Source: Pachyseris speciosa
Lineage: Eukaryota > Cnidaria > Anthozoa > Scleractinia > Pachyseridae
Length of the DNA: 64,000 nt
NCBI GenBank assembly: GCA_016490735.1
Contig: JAEMWC010000085.1
Span: 930,001-994,000 of the forward strand
Direction: 5' to 3'
This document shows, in pieces, positions 42,801 through 53,367 of the stretch. The position numbers and the translations under genes are program-made. Under the pieces are notes generated by a model. That model worked only from the letters and a program-made list of their open reading frames with translations. It did not search any database and had not been told where the DNA came from. Numbering within the stretch: the stretch's first letter is position 1; each line of letters begins with the position of its first letter.

Positions 42801-45800
42801 CACATCCTCCTGGTCATTTTTAAGTTGACTTTATCCACTATAACTTTTTCTTCATAATTCTATGTTAAGTTATTTGTAATATGTTTATTAATTCTTTTTC
42901 AAGTTACCTTTCCTCTTGATATCACCAAAACACGTCTTCAAATCCAAGGAGAGAGGGCATCAACTCTTTCTACCACAACATCCACAAATATGCCTTATCG
43001 TGGTATGATAAGAACAGCAGTTGGTATAGGTAAGAGCCATGATTCTGTTTGTTAATAGGAAATCACATGACTTTTGGAGGGCATATACTAGTTTATTTGT
43101 TTCCTGAGTAGCATCAATGATGCCATGTGAGACACAAATAACTATATGCCCAACAAAAGTGATGCGATTATCATTATTATCAATACACAAGGCCAAATTG
43201 TATAAATTCATTTAGGATCATACAATTAGGTGGAAGGAAGTGCAGGTGGGAAGTGGAACAAGATTTTCATTCACATTTTTGGCTCAGCGTCACTTGGTTT
43301 TTTCACATTTTCTCTGGCCTGCTAGACGGAATTGTGCTCATTTGGGTATGCTTTGAAAGATCTCTTCCCCCTACACATGCTACATGTTAAAGTTGTCCAT
43401 GAGCTTTAAAACTGATGACGTCACAAGTGGTACAAGGGACGTGGTTCTGCGCGGCCGGTTTTGGCCAGCATGGTTGCCAATGGGTTAACTGAGATGTAGC
43501 ATGAAACTATGGTATGGAAAGTTGTTGCTACAATATGATCAGCTAAAAAAGAGCCAAATAAAATTCAAATATAATCTCATTTTAAAAAGATTGGTGATGA
43601 TGATTAGCAAAAAGACAGTTTATATTTAGCAAGAGGCTACAATTAGCCTAAACTCGTGCCTGCAAAAATACAGTGTGTATGGATGTGCCGGGATACACTG
43701 CTTCATATAAACTCAGCTTAACAGATGAGGAGAAACAAGACGCTCTATGAGCGTTAACTCGGGATACTTTTTTGTTCCAGAAGCCGGACGCACGCTTTCT
43801 GATTCTCACAACTATCTGGCTAATGGTTTGCTTTTGGGTTCACGTAAGACCTTTTTGTTCACGTTCGAGCAAAGCTCGTTAAACCATTTTGAGAGTTGCC
43901 ATCCATATTTGTTGTCAGCTGTTGTTGTTTACTTCTAGATTAAGTGGCACCATCTGGAGTTTTTTTTCTCTCTGCGAAGCTTGAAAACAAACTCGAAAAC
44001 ACAAGGCGAATCGTTTCCGTGTATGTGACATGTTTCTCAGAAGCAATCCAGATGTTACGCATTGTAAAAAGAGCTTGAAATTCAAACTGCTCAATTTTCA
44101 AAACAAAGCGTGTTACTTGGCTTAAATGTCATTTACCTGATGAAGGTAAAAAATCTAAATGTTTGATTTTAGATTTTTTTTTCTGACGCACGTGAACCAA
44201 AACTTTGCAAACTTGTCTCTAAATAAAGAACTGTCACAGTGATTGAGTTGTGGTATAATCCGGATCAAATTACATCAAAACAACTTTGCGATTATCTAAA
44301 TATAGAACTGTCACAATGTTCTAATTATTCGAGTCGATACTCACAGCACGTGCGAGGCTTCCAACCTTGTCTTAAATTTGGCAAACCTTTTCACACAGAC
44401 AGTCTGTACTGTATTAAAATCCAGCTTCACAACTTTACAAAGATATGTGCAGGAAAATTTGTTCCGCCGTCGAAGTGGATTATTTAACCTTGAGTGTTCA
44501 CTTGCGGTCACGTATTAAATGGAAGGTATCACATTATGAAAACAAAATCTGCAAAATCTGTAATTTTTCTGTCACAGCATTCGATTTCGACTTGTGATAT
44601 CGATTAGCCGATAAGCACTACACGTGCGAGGCTTCCAACTTTTTCTTAACACTCGGCAAACCTTTTCACGGGACAGACTGTGCTGTCTTAAAATATCTAG
44701 CTTCACAACTCAAACACGATGAATTTGCATAACTTGTAAACAACCCTCGCGTGATGTTAGCCTTTCGACCTTTGGACTATGTGGTTTGCTTTAACCAATG
44801 AACACACCGCCACATGCCTGCTATTGTGCATTGGCCAATCCAAACACCGGAACGTAATTGTATTGTGCATTTTGCTGCACAGGAAAAAAAAAAAAAGAAA
44901 AAAAGGACTGAAATCTGACACATTTTATAACTTGGTATACTTACAGTATCCCAAGTAAATAGTGTATTTATGCAAAAACATGTTGGACACATGCAGTGGC
45001 TAATTCCTGACATGCACAATACATGACCTTCTGTTAATATGTTAATATGTTACCTTCTGTTAACCCCTTCTGTGCAGTGGCACGTGCGACACGTGATGAT
45101 GACTTAAACCCTTTTTTGGTAGTGCTGCGTACTGGACACGTGCGCTGACCCAATCGTGACACAAAGTCGAATAATAATAATAATCATAATAAAAAGATTC
45201 AGAGCCGAATCCTAGACTCGTCGCCTTTCAGGCACGAGGAAAAAAGAATAGTCTTCCTATTCACAGGCAATGAATCTCTGCAACCAATCAGAATCAAGGC
45301 AGCAAATGCATTTTCAGCCCGGGCATTTCCCGTTTGGTGTGCAAAAGGCGCGTTTTACAGAGGGCAGTTTGTCATTTGGCTGCACACATTGATAATAATG
45401 ATTGTTATCTGGTAGCTGCCTCTTTAATGTTTAAGAGTGTCACTTTGTTGCTGGTCTTTTGTTAACAGTGGAAGAAGAAGGATTGAGAAATCTCTGGAGT
45501 GGTGTCACACCTGCTATATTGAGACATGTTGGTAAGTTTTTTTTTAATGTCACATTGCCATATCCAGGGCTTGCTGACTCCCAGAGACTGCAAAAACTAC
45601 TTCAACTCACACTATTAAACCTACTTGATGAACTGCTGTATTTGTAAGATGTACAACTTTAAATCTACCTAAAGTTATTAAACAATGAAACTACAAATGA
45701 AAGGTTGTATTTATAGCTAAGCTATGAATCAATTGCTGAACAATGATAAATAGCTATGAATCATTGACAAAACTTCTTCTAGGAAACCCACTATTTTAAA

Positions 45801-48800
45801 AATATGTGCACAATAAATTTGATATCTTGTTATGCCATGTGCCAGTCTCTACATGTAGAATCATGCTAATTGTCATGCATCCTATAGATGTGCATATTTG
45901 GTCCCCAGGTCCCATAAATTTCGGATAGGTGTGTGCCGCAAAGGGTCTGAAACCCTGACCCTATTTAAGGATTAAGCAAATGAAAATTGATACCCTATTA
46001 CCGGTAATATGGCTAATAGGGAATGATCCAAACAATGGCTTACTGCCACAGAAAAACACAAAATTTATCATTTGTTTTTCGTTTAGCTGGGTATTTTTTA
46101 GTAGATACAATTTAGGCACCCTATGTATGGATCACACAGGGAACCCTATGCCAAAATGGGCAAAAATGCTACCCTATTTAAGGATCGAGAACCTCAAAAA
46201 CCATAACCTATCCCGCGGCACATACCTTTATAGCCCATATGTGGAAGTACCCCTCCCCCCCCCCCCCACAGTACTCTCTTCTTCTATATTTGTTATCCTT
46301 CCACAAAAACCACAAAGTATTGTCTTTCAGTGTACACTGGCTCAAGAATGACTGCTTATGAGTTTTTAAGGAACAAAGTTTTGAGAAGAAATCCAGATGG
46401 TAAATTTGCTTTATGGTACGTGTAAGCAATGCCCCTTAATTGAGGCCTTCCAAGGGGTGGTCTGGTGTTGCTTTGTCTCTTGTTTACAATTAGGGACAAA
46501 TGTTGCTGTCGCAAAGAAAATGGACACGTTTGCTTGTTTTCTGCCAATTTCTGTCGGTTGTCAGTGTTTTGGGAGAAGATTGTCGCCTGTTTTCTGAACC
46601 ATGTCGCTTGTCGCTTCTACCCCTTGGAAGGCCTCTTAATATGGCAGGGGTCAGTTGAAGATCAACAAAGCAAGAGTCTACTTGATATAAAATTAAATAC
46701 ATTTTGTAAGGTTTATTGTTCAATTTAGGTTTTGTCTTGTATAATCTTGACTACATATAGAACACCATCATTGCAACACCCAAATTAAGCATTAAGTCTA
46801 ATAATGTTAGCACTTCTTTTGTGGAGACAGGTGTTTTGGAACGAGTAAATTACACAGCCTTGCACTTCTTCCTCAAAAGAGTGATTACAGCAATTTTGTG
46901 TCTTACATTGGAAGACATTTTGAAGCAGATGTATTGCTTGATACTGTGGAATTTAAGCAGTAATTATAATCAGCAATTTGGTGTGGAAGAGCAGAGCCAC
47001 ATCAGGGTTTTTGTTAATTCTGGTCATCATTGATTGGTCAAGGGGGCAGTGGGGTGATTGGGCCCAGTCTCTGTGGTTCTAAGCAAATTTAAAACAGGAA
47101 AGGGGAAGGGTTCGCACCCTACTCCTTCAAGGACAGTCTGTCCTCAACGCAATTTAGTGACTGTATTCATCATAGAGAACACAGACCTGCTAAAAACTTA
47201 CATGTATAAATAATTTTCTTTTTTGCCTTTCATCATATGTGAGAACAGTATCTTAGCTTAGTGACACTAATTCAGCAGTTACCTTATAAATAATTTACTT
47301 GCAGGAAATCAGTGATTGCAGGGATGACAGCTGGTGCATTTGGCCAGTTTATAGCCAGTCCAACTGACCTGGTCAAGGTTCAGATGCAAATGGAAGGAAA
47401 AAGGGTTCTTATAGAAGGAAGACAACCAAGGTACAGTATACACAGATCACTTTTGATACATGTAAATATATTTCATAACTGGTATTATTATTATTGAGCT
47501 GATGCTCAGGCTTATGATGGAACACTAGTATTTTTGTTGCTTTTATTACTTCATTCAGTCATGGTTGTAATTACATTTATAAATAAACCTCTGCTGAAGG
47601 ACACCTCTCATAAGGGAACACCAACAAACCATGGTCCAGGCTATTCCACCACTGAAACTCTACATTTATAACCCTCATTAAGCAAGCACCTGAGCCTGTA
47701 AGGGGAAGCAGGCACTTCTTTGATGTACCATGGGCTAAGTGGCCAGAAATCTTGAAAGTTGACCTGAAATGGTACTTCTACTGCTTTATTTATTTCATAT
47801 TTACCTCTGTCGAGTTGTTACACCATTATCAAAAGTGCATGGTTTCTCAAATGTTTCTGGCATCCAGTTTCTAAAACATCTTGCGAATTCCAATTCAGTC
47901 GAGGGTATGGCTAACCCTACCTCCAATGGTGCCTTAAGTCTCCATCTCCTGTAAGCGGACATCTTCTACAGCTGGACACCTTGCTCAGTCGTGAGGGTGT
48001 CCTCTTATGGGAGGTGTAAGGTGTACAGCTTTAAGTGATGACTCGTGCTTCAATTTATTTTCTCAGAGTACGCAACACTTCTCATGCCTTTTCCAATATC
48101 ATCAGTAAACATGGAGTGCGTGGACTGTGGAAGGGATGGGCACCTAATGTTCAAAGAGCAGCGTTAGTCAATATGGGAGGTGAATTGTGAACAACATAAT
48201 TCGGTAGCATGTAGAAAATTGTTGTCATTCATAGAGATTTATACCACATACGCAAACTATCAATGAAAACTGCGATTTTCTGATTTTCAGCAAAAACTGC
48301 GAAAATTGCAAAAAATGCGAAAAATTCGTCAAGTCAGTGTAAACAGTAGAAGAGGTAGTTGAGAGGGTCCCAACGAAAACTGTGATTTTTGCAAAAACTA
48401 CAAAAATTGTGAAATTTGTGAAAAACTGAAAAATTTGCAAACATTGGAAAATTCGTCAAGTCAGTGAAAAGCAGTAGAAGAGGAGGTTGAGAGGGCTCCA
48501 ACGAAAACGGAGATTTTTGAGAAAACTGCGAAATTTGCGAAAAATCGGAAAATTCGTAGAGTCAGTGAAAAGTAGTTCTTATTAGCAGATCTTTTGTACC
48601 CTGTCCTTATAGAACGAGGCGAGTATGTAGGTAGCTTTGTTAGCTTTGCATTTGTGAAATGCGGTATGCGGCGTAGTAATAACTTAAAGGGATGAACGAG
48701 AAAAATCGGAAATTTTACAGCTGCGTCCAAACCTGGACATAAGAGTGCAGTGTAACCTCATAATTATGCAATTACTAGTACACTTAAGTTGCGCAAATAA

Positions 48801-50422
48801 ATTTTATTATTGTGTAAATATTTTTTTTTATTGTTTTGCACCTCCACCTCCACTTGCTGTGAAACCCTCTATAGGGGAACAAAATTAAAAACAGTTCGAA
48901 GAATGCGCCAACGGACTTACAGTGCTCAACGTAGTAAGTTTCTTACACTAATACTGATGTAGCTTGTGTTTTAAATACTTTCCACAGATCTCACAACCTA
49001 TGATACTGTGAAACATTTGTTACTCAGACATACAAGTTTACAAGACAACTGGGTTACTCACACTATTTCAAGGTATGCTATTTAGCATGAACAATATCTT
49101 TCAAGTATTTTTCTTTAATTTCTTTTTGATGTAAGTTATTCTTACTCTGATTGTATGCTGGTTTTTATATTTGGAGGAAGTACTATTGTCAAACGTTTTT
49201 AAAATGGTCTCATCATGCCGTGTTTCAGTGGCTGTGCCGGCCTTATCGCTGCTACCATCAGTACACCTGCAGATGTTGTGAAAACGAGAATTATGAACAA
49301 CCCAAAAGTGTACAGAGGAACAATGGACTGTTTCATGAGTGCGGTATGAATAAATGTGTTAATGACAAGGCAAAGGGAAATAGAAGTCACTGCTGCTTGG
49401 TTATCGTTTATCGGATACAGAGAAAAGAGAACAGAGAGCATCACAGTTTGTTATTTTAGGATTATTAGGCACTGTAGAGCTAATGCTAAAACGCCGAAAA
49501 CGATAAAGCGATCATATACATCTGAAGCAATGTCTCCACAGAAACACAGCAAGTACATGATTGAAATTCTTGGCGTGGTAAAATTGTTCCTGTTAGGACT
49601 GCTAGAGTTAAAAAGTTTATTTGGACCTTTTTTCTGCTGTAGGTCCAAGAGGAAGGTTTCTTTTCTTTGTATAAGGGGTGGCTACCGACATGGAGTCGAA
49701 TGGTACGTATTCTAAATATGTGAGTGATCGTCGCGCAGTAGTGAAAATATAGCCTGAAAAAAAAAAAAAGGCTTTTACTGGAGTCGAACCCATGACGTCT
49801 ACGCAGACTGTTTCTCACAAAGTATCATTTAGCTCTTAAACACCTATACAAGAATTGAAGAAACAGCGTTGACAAGGCTGAAGTACATACACAAGTTAAC
49901 TGACAAACATTGTTTGTTGCAGTGTCCTCGGAAAACTGATAAAAGAAAATAAAACTGATGAAAGAACTTTAGGTTCAATAACTGCCTTCAGTCGAAGATG
50001 AACGCAGCGATCTAGGAGGTATAAAATGTTGGCGAGAGTTAACACGAACTTACGTGAAATCTGATTTCATGTATCGTTTACTTTTACGTACAGAGAAAGG
50101 TAATAGAGTTTTTCACATGTAGTCACGAAGGCCATGTTGGTGTCCCAAACTAAACCTCTGGGAATTGAACTCTATTTTAATGTAAATACTTTCTTTTGTT
50201 TCAGTAAACCAATATGGCCGGTAGTCACGTGAATGAAAACGTTCGATTAACTTCCAGTGTACATATATAACCTCAGGTGTTTTACAATTTGCGTGGCTGT
50301 TAAGTAACTTTGTAATGGTTATTGACAATTACTCGCCTATTGTTTTTCAGGCTCCCTGGTCACTCACATTCTGGCTTGTGTATGAAAGAATACGAAATGT
50401 TTCAGGAATGGCTGGATTTTAA
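39887..50422 (+). CDS. SLC25A27: Mitochondrial carrier, UCP4-like (SLC25A27)
   Basis: An inner mitochondrial membrane carrier of the SLC25 family, uncoupling protein 4 type; the substrate is unsettled in the family, with proton, anion or fatty-acid roles proposed. Ten exons with GT-AG introns join in frame: 39887-39959, 42904-43029, 45469-45531, 46331-46415, 47305-47430, 48067-48179, 48988-49072, 49229-49343, 49643-49702, 50351-50422. They sum to 918 bases, 305 residues; human UCP4 has 323. The three carrier repeats are marked by [20 protein letters not shown] and [13 protein letters not shown]4-like features are [33 protein letters not shown] and the end [15 protein letters not shown]. The start is ACCATGG. 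Introns carry several repeats, but all junctions look sound. Confidence 0.95.
39960..42903. other. UCP4 intron 1, AT-rich with TTAATTTCC-like motifs
   Basis: No gene. Between about 40920 and 41515 the motif TTAATTTCC or its complement GGAAATTAA recurs (e.g. 40919, 41010, 41433), which suggests an old non-coding repeat without clear ends. TTATTTATTTATTTAG occurs near 40640. Confidence 0.35.
44240..44735. repeat. Degenerate tandem duplication in UCP4 intron 2
   Basis: GTGCGAGGCTTCCAAC occurs at about 44351 and again at about 44625. Matching flanks follow each (GGCAAACCTTTTCAC, then ACAGTCTGTACTGT or ACAGACTGTGCTGT, then AGCTTCACAACT), so a unit of about 274 bp is present twice with much divergence. 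Confidence 0.7.
45895..46262 (+). repeat. Dispersed repeat (CCCTATTTAAGGAT family), copy B
   Basis: Recurring CCCTATTTAAGGAT units, GGTCTGAAACCCTGACC and CGCGGCACATACC end in a long C run (46251-46268). Related to the minus-strand segment at 10.17-10.37 kb. It lies in UCP4 intron 3 just before exon 4. Confidence 0.5.
46442..46635. mobile_element. MITE, GAGGCCTTCCAAGG family, copy 1
   Basis: Starts GAGGCCTTCCAAGGGGTGG and ends CCCCTTGGAAGGCCTC. It is 194 bp, flanked by TTAATT on the left and TTAATA on the right. The interior (GCGACAGCAACA-type, GAAAACAGGCGACA-type) matches 56281-56527 in inverse orientation. It lies in UCP4 intron 4. Confidence 0.88.
48250..48575. repeat. Minisatellite, three ~100-127 bp units
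   Basis: Units share AATTCGTCAAGTCAGTG (about 48324 and 48451; variant TAGAGTCAGTG near 48557), CAGTAGAAGAGG, TTGAGAGGG and CCAACGAAAAC. The rest is GAAAAATTGC-like low-complexity sequence. Located in UCP4 intron 6. Confidence 0.8.
49730..49830 (-). mobile_element. tRNA-SINE fragment, B box and poly-T region
   Basis: On the minus strand, GGGTTCGACTCCAGTAAAAG contains a pol III B box (GGTTCGACTCC, 49778-49791). It is followed by a T run flanked by GCC...GGC that can pair, then a short tail. This looks like the 3' side of a tRNA-derived SINE. A clear A box was not found. Confidence 0.5.
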
Positions 50423-51620
50423 TGGTTTGGGTTTAAATTGATTGTGAAATGGGAATTGGTGACAAGTGGTTTGCTAAAGGTTACCTGCCTTTACTCGTGT
50501 GAGAACTAGTGGACTTGCTGAAGCACTGAATAGGATGCTCCAAGATGGAAGTCAGAGGAAAAGGCCATGGAACGCCGCCAGTGAACTGAGGGTCTATATT
50601 GAAATATTTCATTGACCTGTAAAGGGGAAAGGAGCGAATTCTAGCATGTTGGATATGGAAACGTGTCCGCTGCTAGTGGAACCTTCTGGATGGTACTACT
50701 TTGAGTAATAAGTGTTTTCGCAAACCAAGAAACATTTATTTGCGCGCACTAAGGATTGTAAATTTTTGTTTTTGATTCGGGCTGGTCTGAAATATTTGAG
50801 CGATTGTATCTGATCGGGAAAAAGTGCCCAGCACAGTTCCTCTTAGGTACATGATGTCAGAATTTCCTTTTTTCACGATGGCTTATCTAATGTTTCCTAT
50901 ACTTATGCACAAAACGTTATGCATCGATCCTTGATATCATAAGAATGAACTTGCTTTGTCCTTTACACACAGTTTATTTATGAATACCGGTAACCTTTTG
51001 GTGTGTGGAAACTCTACTTCAGAAATTGCAACAATTGTTCCATCAAAAACGTTTCAAAGTTGACAGCGAGCTTAATTCCTTGATAATTGGTCACTAATAC
51101 AGCAACAACAAGTCTTCGCTTCGTCGTCAGCTTACCAAAATATCGAACATAGACTTTGTTATAATTCAGTCTATTATAATGAGCTGATTTACATCGTTCA
51201 CGGGCGCTGGCTGCCAGTGGACATTGTTGGTCATTTTTTGTCCTGGTAAGGGGAAATTATGTACAAACTTATGTGGTGATTCCGTCTGAAAACCGCTTTT
51301 CCCTGTTTTTTGTACAATTGCCCAACCGAGCGAGAATTTCAGATGACTGAGTTACATAACAAAGATGTACCCACTGATGTTTATCATATTTTTATCGTGC
51401 AGTAATGTTCCACAGGACGTGCATGTAAAAAACGTAATTTATTGATGGGCAAAGTAAATCTATTCTAATTGGTTATTCGGAAAATAAAGAAATTAATTGA
51501 GTTTCAGATTATGTTTACGTTGTTTTTTGTTTTCAACTTAGTTTCTTAAGCCGGCAACATTACTAACAAATTTAACTATACAGGCTCGGGGCATGAATTT
51601 CTCGAGTTTCTAGACGATTG
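50423..51620. other. 3' flank of the UCP4 gene
   Basis: Presumed 3' UTR and intergenic DNA, with possible AATAAA signals at 51483-51488. No gene or clear element. Confidence 0.45.
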
Positions 51621-51708
51621 AATTTTGCTCGAGGCTGCAATTTTTTTTATTAGAGGCCGTTTATTTGAGGCGAAGAACCGTACGAAATGTCGTTTGTTCC
51701 TCTTCCAT

Positions 51709-52493
51709 AATGGGCCCTTTGCAGGATGTCAGTCATGTGGTACAAGTCCCCATGCTGGGACGCAAGCAACCAACCGGGACAAGACAAACAAAGAAAATTG
51801 CCATTTTAAATGAGGTAAGCTCTAAGCGATCTGTTAAGATCACTGATCGTTTCACGTTTACCTCCGCAAATGTTATCTATTGCATAATCTGCATATTATG
51901 CAAAAAGTTATACATCGGCGAAACAGGAAGACGATTAGGCGACCGATTCCGAGAACATCTACATGATGTTGAGAAAGGTGACAAAGATGCATCCAAACCA
52001 GTCGCTCGGCATTTTAATCTCCCTTACCATTCCAAACAACACATGTCGATCTCCGGCCTCTCCCTACATCAAAGTACCACGGAAAGCCGTAAAATCTCGA
52101 GCAAAAATCTATCTTTCAAATCGGCACTCTTAATCCCCACGGTATCAACGAGCGCTTTTCATTCAATTAATTTATTCCTGTTTTTCACGTTACCATGTTA
52201 CCACCAATAGCGTTAGCTCCATATTCTGTATATAAACCATACACAACCCACAATTCCTCGATTCGCTCCGACGAAGGGCTAACGCTCGAAACGTCAGCTA
52301 ATCGAATCCCTGTACGGTGGTCAATTTACGTTATCAACTCCGTTGTTAAATCAAATTTTCGTGTTTCACTCACCCACCGACGCAGCACCCGCACAGTTTC
52401 TTTAGAAACTAACCGTCTTGTTCCAGTGCGTTGCTTGCGTCCCAACATGGCGTTTTTGTACCACGTGACTGACATCCTGGAGAGGACCCATTA
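51709..52493. repeat. Inverted flanking repeats of the PLE (51709-51785 / 52418-52493)
   Basis: The left arm contains GCAGGATGTCAGTCATGTGG and GGGACGCAAGCAACC. The right arm, read in reverse complement, has CCAGGATGTCAGTCACGTGG and GGGACGCAAGCAACG. Both encode MGPLQDVSHVVQ. The arms lie on opposite strands about 630 bp apart. Confidence 0.85.
52260..52308 (+). ncRNA. Hammerhead-ribozyme-like motif of the PLE (degenerate)
   Basis: Pieces in order: GATTCG (52260-52265), CCGACGA (52268-52274; consensus CUGANGA with one U-to-C change), a possible stem II in GGGCTAACGCTC, then GAAAC (52288-52292), GTC (52293-52295) and CGAATC (52303-52308), which pairs with the first GATTCG. Hammerhead motifs are known in PLE terminal regions. 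Stem III here would be the self-complementary ACGT only, so activity as a monomer is doubtful. Confidence 0.45.
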
Positions 52494-53367
52494 ATAAAAG
52501 AACAAGGATCGGAAAATACTCAAATAGGACGTAGGTAAAGTAATGAAAGCAAAACCGGTGTAAGTAAGTTGATTCTTGGTACAATTTATTTATTTTCTCT
52601 CGTATATAATAGCTCCATTGTACCAGCGGGTCGTGCATCAGGGTGTTTCGCTGTATTCAAGTAGTTCTTGTTTTGTGTTTCATCTTCTGCTGTCCTTTGC
52701 TGGAGCCAGTTCTTATCTTCTTTCTTGATGTTCTTTGTGGTACTTTGTGTTTAAGTTTCTTCCTTTGGACGGTTCAGTCTAAAACAAAACAATTTATGTT
52801 ACTTTCATTAATGACTTCACATGCTAACATTGATGCCGCCCATGTTCTGTGCCTGTCGTTTGCAGTAAGTCGTCAGCAGTCGCTGTTTTTAGTGGCAGCA
52901 ACCGTAGAAATAAATGTAACCTGTAAGTATAACTACGGACTCAGTATAGCTCAGACTTTTGGGACGAGCAAGCAGTTGTAATGGCCTTGACCACCATAAG
53001 GAAAATACGCCCTATGTTTATACAGCCATTCCCTGTTGTCCCTAGCTTTCAGACAGTAGCAGTCATTTGACAATCGAGTGATCACCATGTATGGCTTAAT
53101 GCATTAGTATTTACCATTTCTGTCATCGATACAGAGTTTCGCATCAGATTCGCAAAAATGAAATCTCGCAAAAGTCCTTGAAAATTAGAACTGTCTGCTT
53201 GTATGTTCTGGAATTGTTATGTTTAAAAAGGATACTCCTGGCCACCCCGGCACTCTTTTTCTGTGCAGACAACAAAAAACTAATACCAAACTGTTTCCCT
53301 GTTCTGCTGTGTAAGCGTGAATAGCAGTTAGCAAAATTTGTGCCAATAATCATATCTTTCTTCTTAC

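Larger units (their letters stand above)
51665..52509 (+). mobile_element. Penelope-like element (PLE), 3' part with GIY-YIG endonuclease
   Basis: The coding remnant 51665-52170 has the PLE endonuclease: NVIYCIICILCKKLYIGETG (the Y...YIGET GIY-YIG core), GRRLGDRFREHLHDV, SKPVARHFNLPYHS and MSISGL. Near the end a frameshift leads to the PLE-typical IGTLNPHGINERFSFN and a stop at 52168-52170. The RT domain is absent, so the copy is 5'-truncated. Downstream, about 75 bp of the 5' coding part (51709-51785) reappears inverted at 52418-52493. Confidence 0.88.

Noticed and set aside
46500..46728. Overlapping frames of 87 and 77 codons on both strands
   Set aside because: They lie on the GAGGCCTTCC MITE and are products of its inverted symmetry.
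49770..49800. Possible minus-strand tRNA gene from the B box GGTTCGACTCC
   Set aside because: No A box at the right distance and no cloverleaf arms; better explained as a SINE fragment.
49356..49818. Frames of 119 (+) and 110 (-) codons considered as a nested gene in UCP4
   Set aside because: They cross real UCP4 exon 9 and a SINE fragment in the wrong frame; no motif.
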